This document shows, piece after piece, positions 6,413-7,590 of a stretch of 7,590 bases of DNA; the first letter of the stretch is position 1, and the number at the start of each line of letters is the position of its first letter. The DNA comes from Oscillospiraceae bacterium (GTDB lineage: Bacteria; Bacillota; Clostridia; Oscillospirales; Oscillospiraceae), in the NCBI GenBank assembly GCA_016292445.1, contig JAEDIN010000059.1, positions 1-7,590 on the forward strand, given 5' to 3'. The translations under genes and the position numbers were made by a program. The notes beneath the pieces were generated by a model. The model was not told the origin of the DNA, did no database searches, and worked only from the letters and a program-made list of their open reading frames with translations.

Positions 6413-7182
6413 CTGAGTCTTATCCCCTCCGCCTTAAGGCATTTTCCCGTTTCGGGGTCTATCTCGAATATGCAGCCCTCGAGCTTTGCAGGTCCCTTTG
6501 CAGAGTCGTAGCGTCTCGGGGGATCGCCCATAAATTTTCCAATCGACTGTTCGGGGTCTATTCCGATAGCGGAGTAGACTGCGCCCGTCATGCCGAGGTC
6601 GGTTATATAGCCCGTGCCGTTGGGAAGCACCTCGGCATCCGAGGTCTGCACATGGGTGTGCGTTCCCCAGACCGCACTCGCTCTGCCGTCAAGCAAAAAG
6701 CCCATTGCGCGCTTTTCGCTCGTGCCCTCGGCGTGGAAATCGACAAGGATTATCTTTTCCCGTATCTCCTCCATGTATCCGTCGGCAATGACAAAAGGAT
6801 TGTCGGTGTTGGTGTCAAGCGTAAAATGTCCCATAAGGCTCATGACGCAGACATCGCCGAACGGCGTTTTATAAACATCGATACCTCTGCCAGGACACTG
6901 AGGCGCGCAGTTGGCGGGGCGCAGAATTTTGCGCCGCTCCTCGAGATAGGGGCGCAGCTCGGTGCGCGTCCAAGTGTGGTTGCCGAGGGTGATAACATCC
7001 GCTCCGGCGTGGAAAATCGCATCCGCCTGCTTCGGCGTAATGCCGACGACATTTGCGTTTTCGCCGTTGACAACGACAAAATCCAGCTCCATTTCCTTGC
7101 GTATCCTGCGCAGGTTTTTATTCAAATAATCAAGGCCCGGCTCGCCGCAAACATCGCCGACTGCCAAAATTTTTACGCTCAT
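6409..7182 (-). CDS. ymdB: YmdB family metallophosphoesterase
   Basis: The 257-residue protein belongs to the TIGR00282/YmdB family, a phosphodiesterase shown in Bacillus to act on 2',3'-cyclic nucleotides and to affect RNA turnover and biofilm choice. Metal-site motifs are Asp10 in VGDVCGEPG, Asn39-Glu41-Asn42 in NGENAN, Asn68-His69 in GNHTW, His150 in DFHAEGTSEK, and His175 and His177 in GTHTHVQT. All are intact, and the length is close to the family norm (about 265). Start: ATG 7182 gives MSVKILAVGD and has AAAGGAAG at 7187-7194 upstream. A TTG at 7197 in frame is unlikely because it lies within that ribosome binding site. In many Firmicutes ymdB follows rny (RNase Y); here it opens an operon with yhaO and yhaN and overlaps yhaO by ATGA. 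The product is cytosolic and has no signal peptide. Confidence 0.9.
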   Translation of the reverse strand: MSVKILAVGDVCGEPGLDYLNKNLRRIRKEMELDFVVVNGENANVVGITPKQADAIFHAGADVITLGNHTWTRTELRPYLEERRKILRPANCAPQCPGRGIDVYKTPFGDVCVMSLMGHFTLDTNTDNPFVIADGYMEEIREKIILVDFHAEGTSEKRAMGFLLDGRASAVWGTHTHVQTSDAEVLPNGTGYITDLGMTGAVYSAIGIDPEQSIGKFMGDPPRRYDSAKGPAKLEGCIFEIDPETGKCLKAEGIRLR

Positions 7183-7214
7183 GGCTCTTCCTTTCAAAAT
7201 GAAAATTTATAGTT

Positions 7215-7244
7215 ATTATAACACATATTGCTGCAATGTAGCAA
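7215..7244 (-). promoter_or_regulatory. Promoter of the ymdB-yhaO-yhaN operon
   Basis: On the minus strand the -35 is TTGCTA (7239-7244) and the -10 is a perfect TATAAT (7215-7220) with an 18-base spacer. TGT just before the -10 (7221-7223) gives an extended TGnTATAAT. Transcription should start near 7208, leaving a leader of about 25 bases that includes the ymdB ribosome binding site. Confidence 0.75.
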
Positions 7245-7250
7245 AGCAAT
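7227..7250. repeat. ATTGC/GCAAT palindrome and repeats, possible operator
   Basis: ATTGCTGCAAT (7227-7237) is a perfect 11-bp palindrome. A further GCAAT occurs at 7246-7250, 13 bases after the first, and AGCAA occurs at 7240-7244. The cluster covers the spacer and the -35 box of the ymdB promoter, so a protein bound here would affect that promoter and perhaps the divergent small gene. The short length and AT-rich setting mean chance is a real alternative. Confidence 0.3.
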
Positions 7251-7282
7251 TATGGACATACTATGTTACGGAGGTGTAAACA

Positions 7283-7450
7283 ATGCATAAATCAAACTTT
7301 TTACTCGGCATGGGCATAGGTGTGACCGTCGGCAGCGTCGCCATAGCGAGCATGAAGGCGGCAAAAAAAGGCAGCAAAAATGTCGTAGGAAAGACGCTGA
7401 AAACCATGGGCGAGGTCGTTGACGCAGTTTCGAATTCCATAGGTATGTAA
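7283..7450 (+). CDS. Small glycine-zipper-like protein, 55 residues, unknown function
   Basis: ATG 7283 follows a strong GGAGGTG (7270-7276) with a 6-base spacer and opens a 55-codon frame ending in TAA at 7450. Residues 6-23 are hydrophobic with regularly placed small residues (G9, G11, G13, G17, S18), which suggests one short membrane helix or a glycine zipper. A lysine-rich stretch follows (K25, K28, K29, K32, K37, K40), then an amphipathic tail (41-53) with hydrophobic residues at helical spacing. The pattern fits a small membrane-anchored protein with a basic cytoplasmic face, loosely like YtxH-type proteins. I recall similar short proteins in Oscillospirales but cannot verify this. The gene is transcribed divergently from ymdB. 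No convincing promoter of its own is visible; TACTAT at 7259-7264 is a weak candidate that lies very close to the ribosome binding site. Confidence 0.75.
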   Translation: MHKSNFLLGMGIGVTVGSVAIASMKAAKKGSKNVVGKTLKTMGEVVDAVSNSIGM

Positions 7451-7494
7451 AACTGCATTTTTTAAAAAATTATACTAAAATCCGCAAAAAGCAC

Positions 7495-7523
7495 TTGCAT
7501 TTATCCATCCGCTGTGCTAATAT
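7495..7523 (+). promoter_or_regulatory. tRNA-Arg promoter
   Basis: TTGCAT (7495-7500) and TAATAT (7518-7523) are separated by exactly 17 bases, and TGC before the -10 (7515-7517) adds an extended element. Transcription should start near 7530, about 14 bases before the mature tRNA 5' end at 7544. Confidence 0.75.
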
Positions 7524-7543
7524 ATCAAGGCGCAAAGCAATAA

Positions 7544-7590
7544 GCGCCGCTAGCTCAGCTGGATAGAGCGTCTGGCTACGGACCAGAAGG
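7544..7590 (+). tRNA. tRNA-Arg (anticodon ACG), partial at window end
   Basis: The 5' acceptor strand GCGCCGC (7544-7550) is followed by TA, the D stem GCTC/GAGC (7553-7556 with 7566-7569) around AGCTGGATA, and the anticodon stem TCTGG/CCAGA (7571-7575 with 7583-7587). The seven-base loop CTACGGA puts ACG at 7578-7580, which reads CGN arginine codons after A34 becomes inosine. The window ends in the variable loop, so the T arm and 3' acceptor strand are not seen. Identity rests on the anticodon; the visible part is regular. Confidence 0.93.

Noticed and set aside
7457..7470. ATTTTTTAAAAAAT palindrome after the small gene as a terminator
   Set aside because: It is a pure A-T palindrome without a GC-rich stem or loop, so it is unlikely to stop transcription. 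No convincing terminator is seen for the small gene.
7544..7590. tRNA-Arg as an integration site for a mobile element
   Set aside because: tRNA genes are common targets, but the 3' end is outside the window and no integrase or repeat of the tRNA end is visible.
1..7590. CRISPR array, insertion sequence or defence island
   Set aside because: No regular repeats, transposase, terminal inverted repeats or target duplications were found. The YhaO/YhaN pair resembles some defence nuclease-ATPase pairs but fits a housekeeping repair family better.

Overview
The window looks like chromosome from a Gram-positive Clostridia-type bacterium, most likely of the Oscillospiraceae/Ruminococcaceae kind. I base this on the gene families (short KdpD-like kinase, YitT, ComEB-type dCMP deaminase, YhaO/YhaN, YmdB), strong AGGAGG-type ribosome binding sites, GC-rich third codon positions beside AT-rich intergenic DNA, and sigma-A type promoters with extended -10 elements. 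This is inference from style, not a database match. No mobile element, CRISPR array, phage gene or broken gene is visible.

Layout. (1) Bases 1-98 hold an extended -10 promoter. (2) Bases 99-3355, plus strand, form a probable four-gene operon: a DUF4118 sensor histidine kinase (KdpD C-terminal half), its OmpR-family response regulator (KdpE-like), a YitT-family membrane protein with a DUF2179 tail, and a deoxycytidylate deaminase. (3) A 17-bp hairpin at 3358-3397 serves as a terminator for the converging transcripts. (4) Bases 7182 down to 3397, minus strand, form a tightly overlapping three-gene operon: YmdB phosphodiesterase, YhaO-type nuclease (Mre11/SbcD-like), and YhaN-type ATPase (Rad50/SbcC-like) that carries a two-helix membrane hairpin in its coiled coil. 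Its promoter lies at 7215-7244. (5) A 55-residue small protein of unknown function is encoded on the plus strand at 7283-7450. (6) A tRNA-Arg(ACG) gene with its own promoter starts at 7544 and is cut by the window end.

How the parts work together. The kinase and regulator overlap by ATGA and are clearly one two-component system. Their signal cannot be read from this window, because the KdpD/USP sensor domains and the kdpFABC potassium pump genes are absent. YhaO and YhaN should form one membrane-tethered nuclease-ATPase complex, and YmdB is translationally coupled to them. Nothing in the window amounts to an obviously new system. The best leads are the membrane-hairpin SMC-like ATPase without a zinc hook, the coupling of YmdB to that complex, the shortened KdpD, and the small glycine-rich protein.
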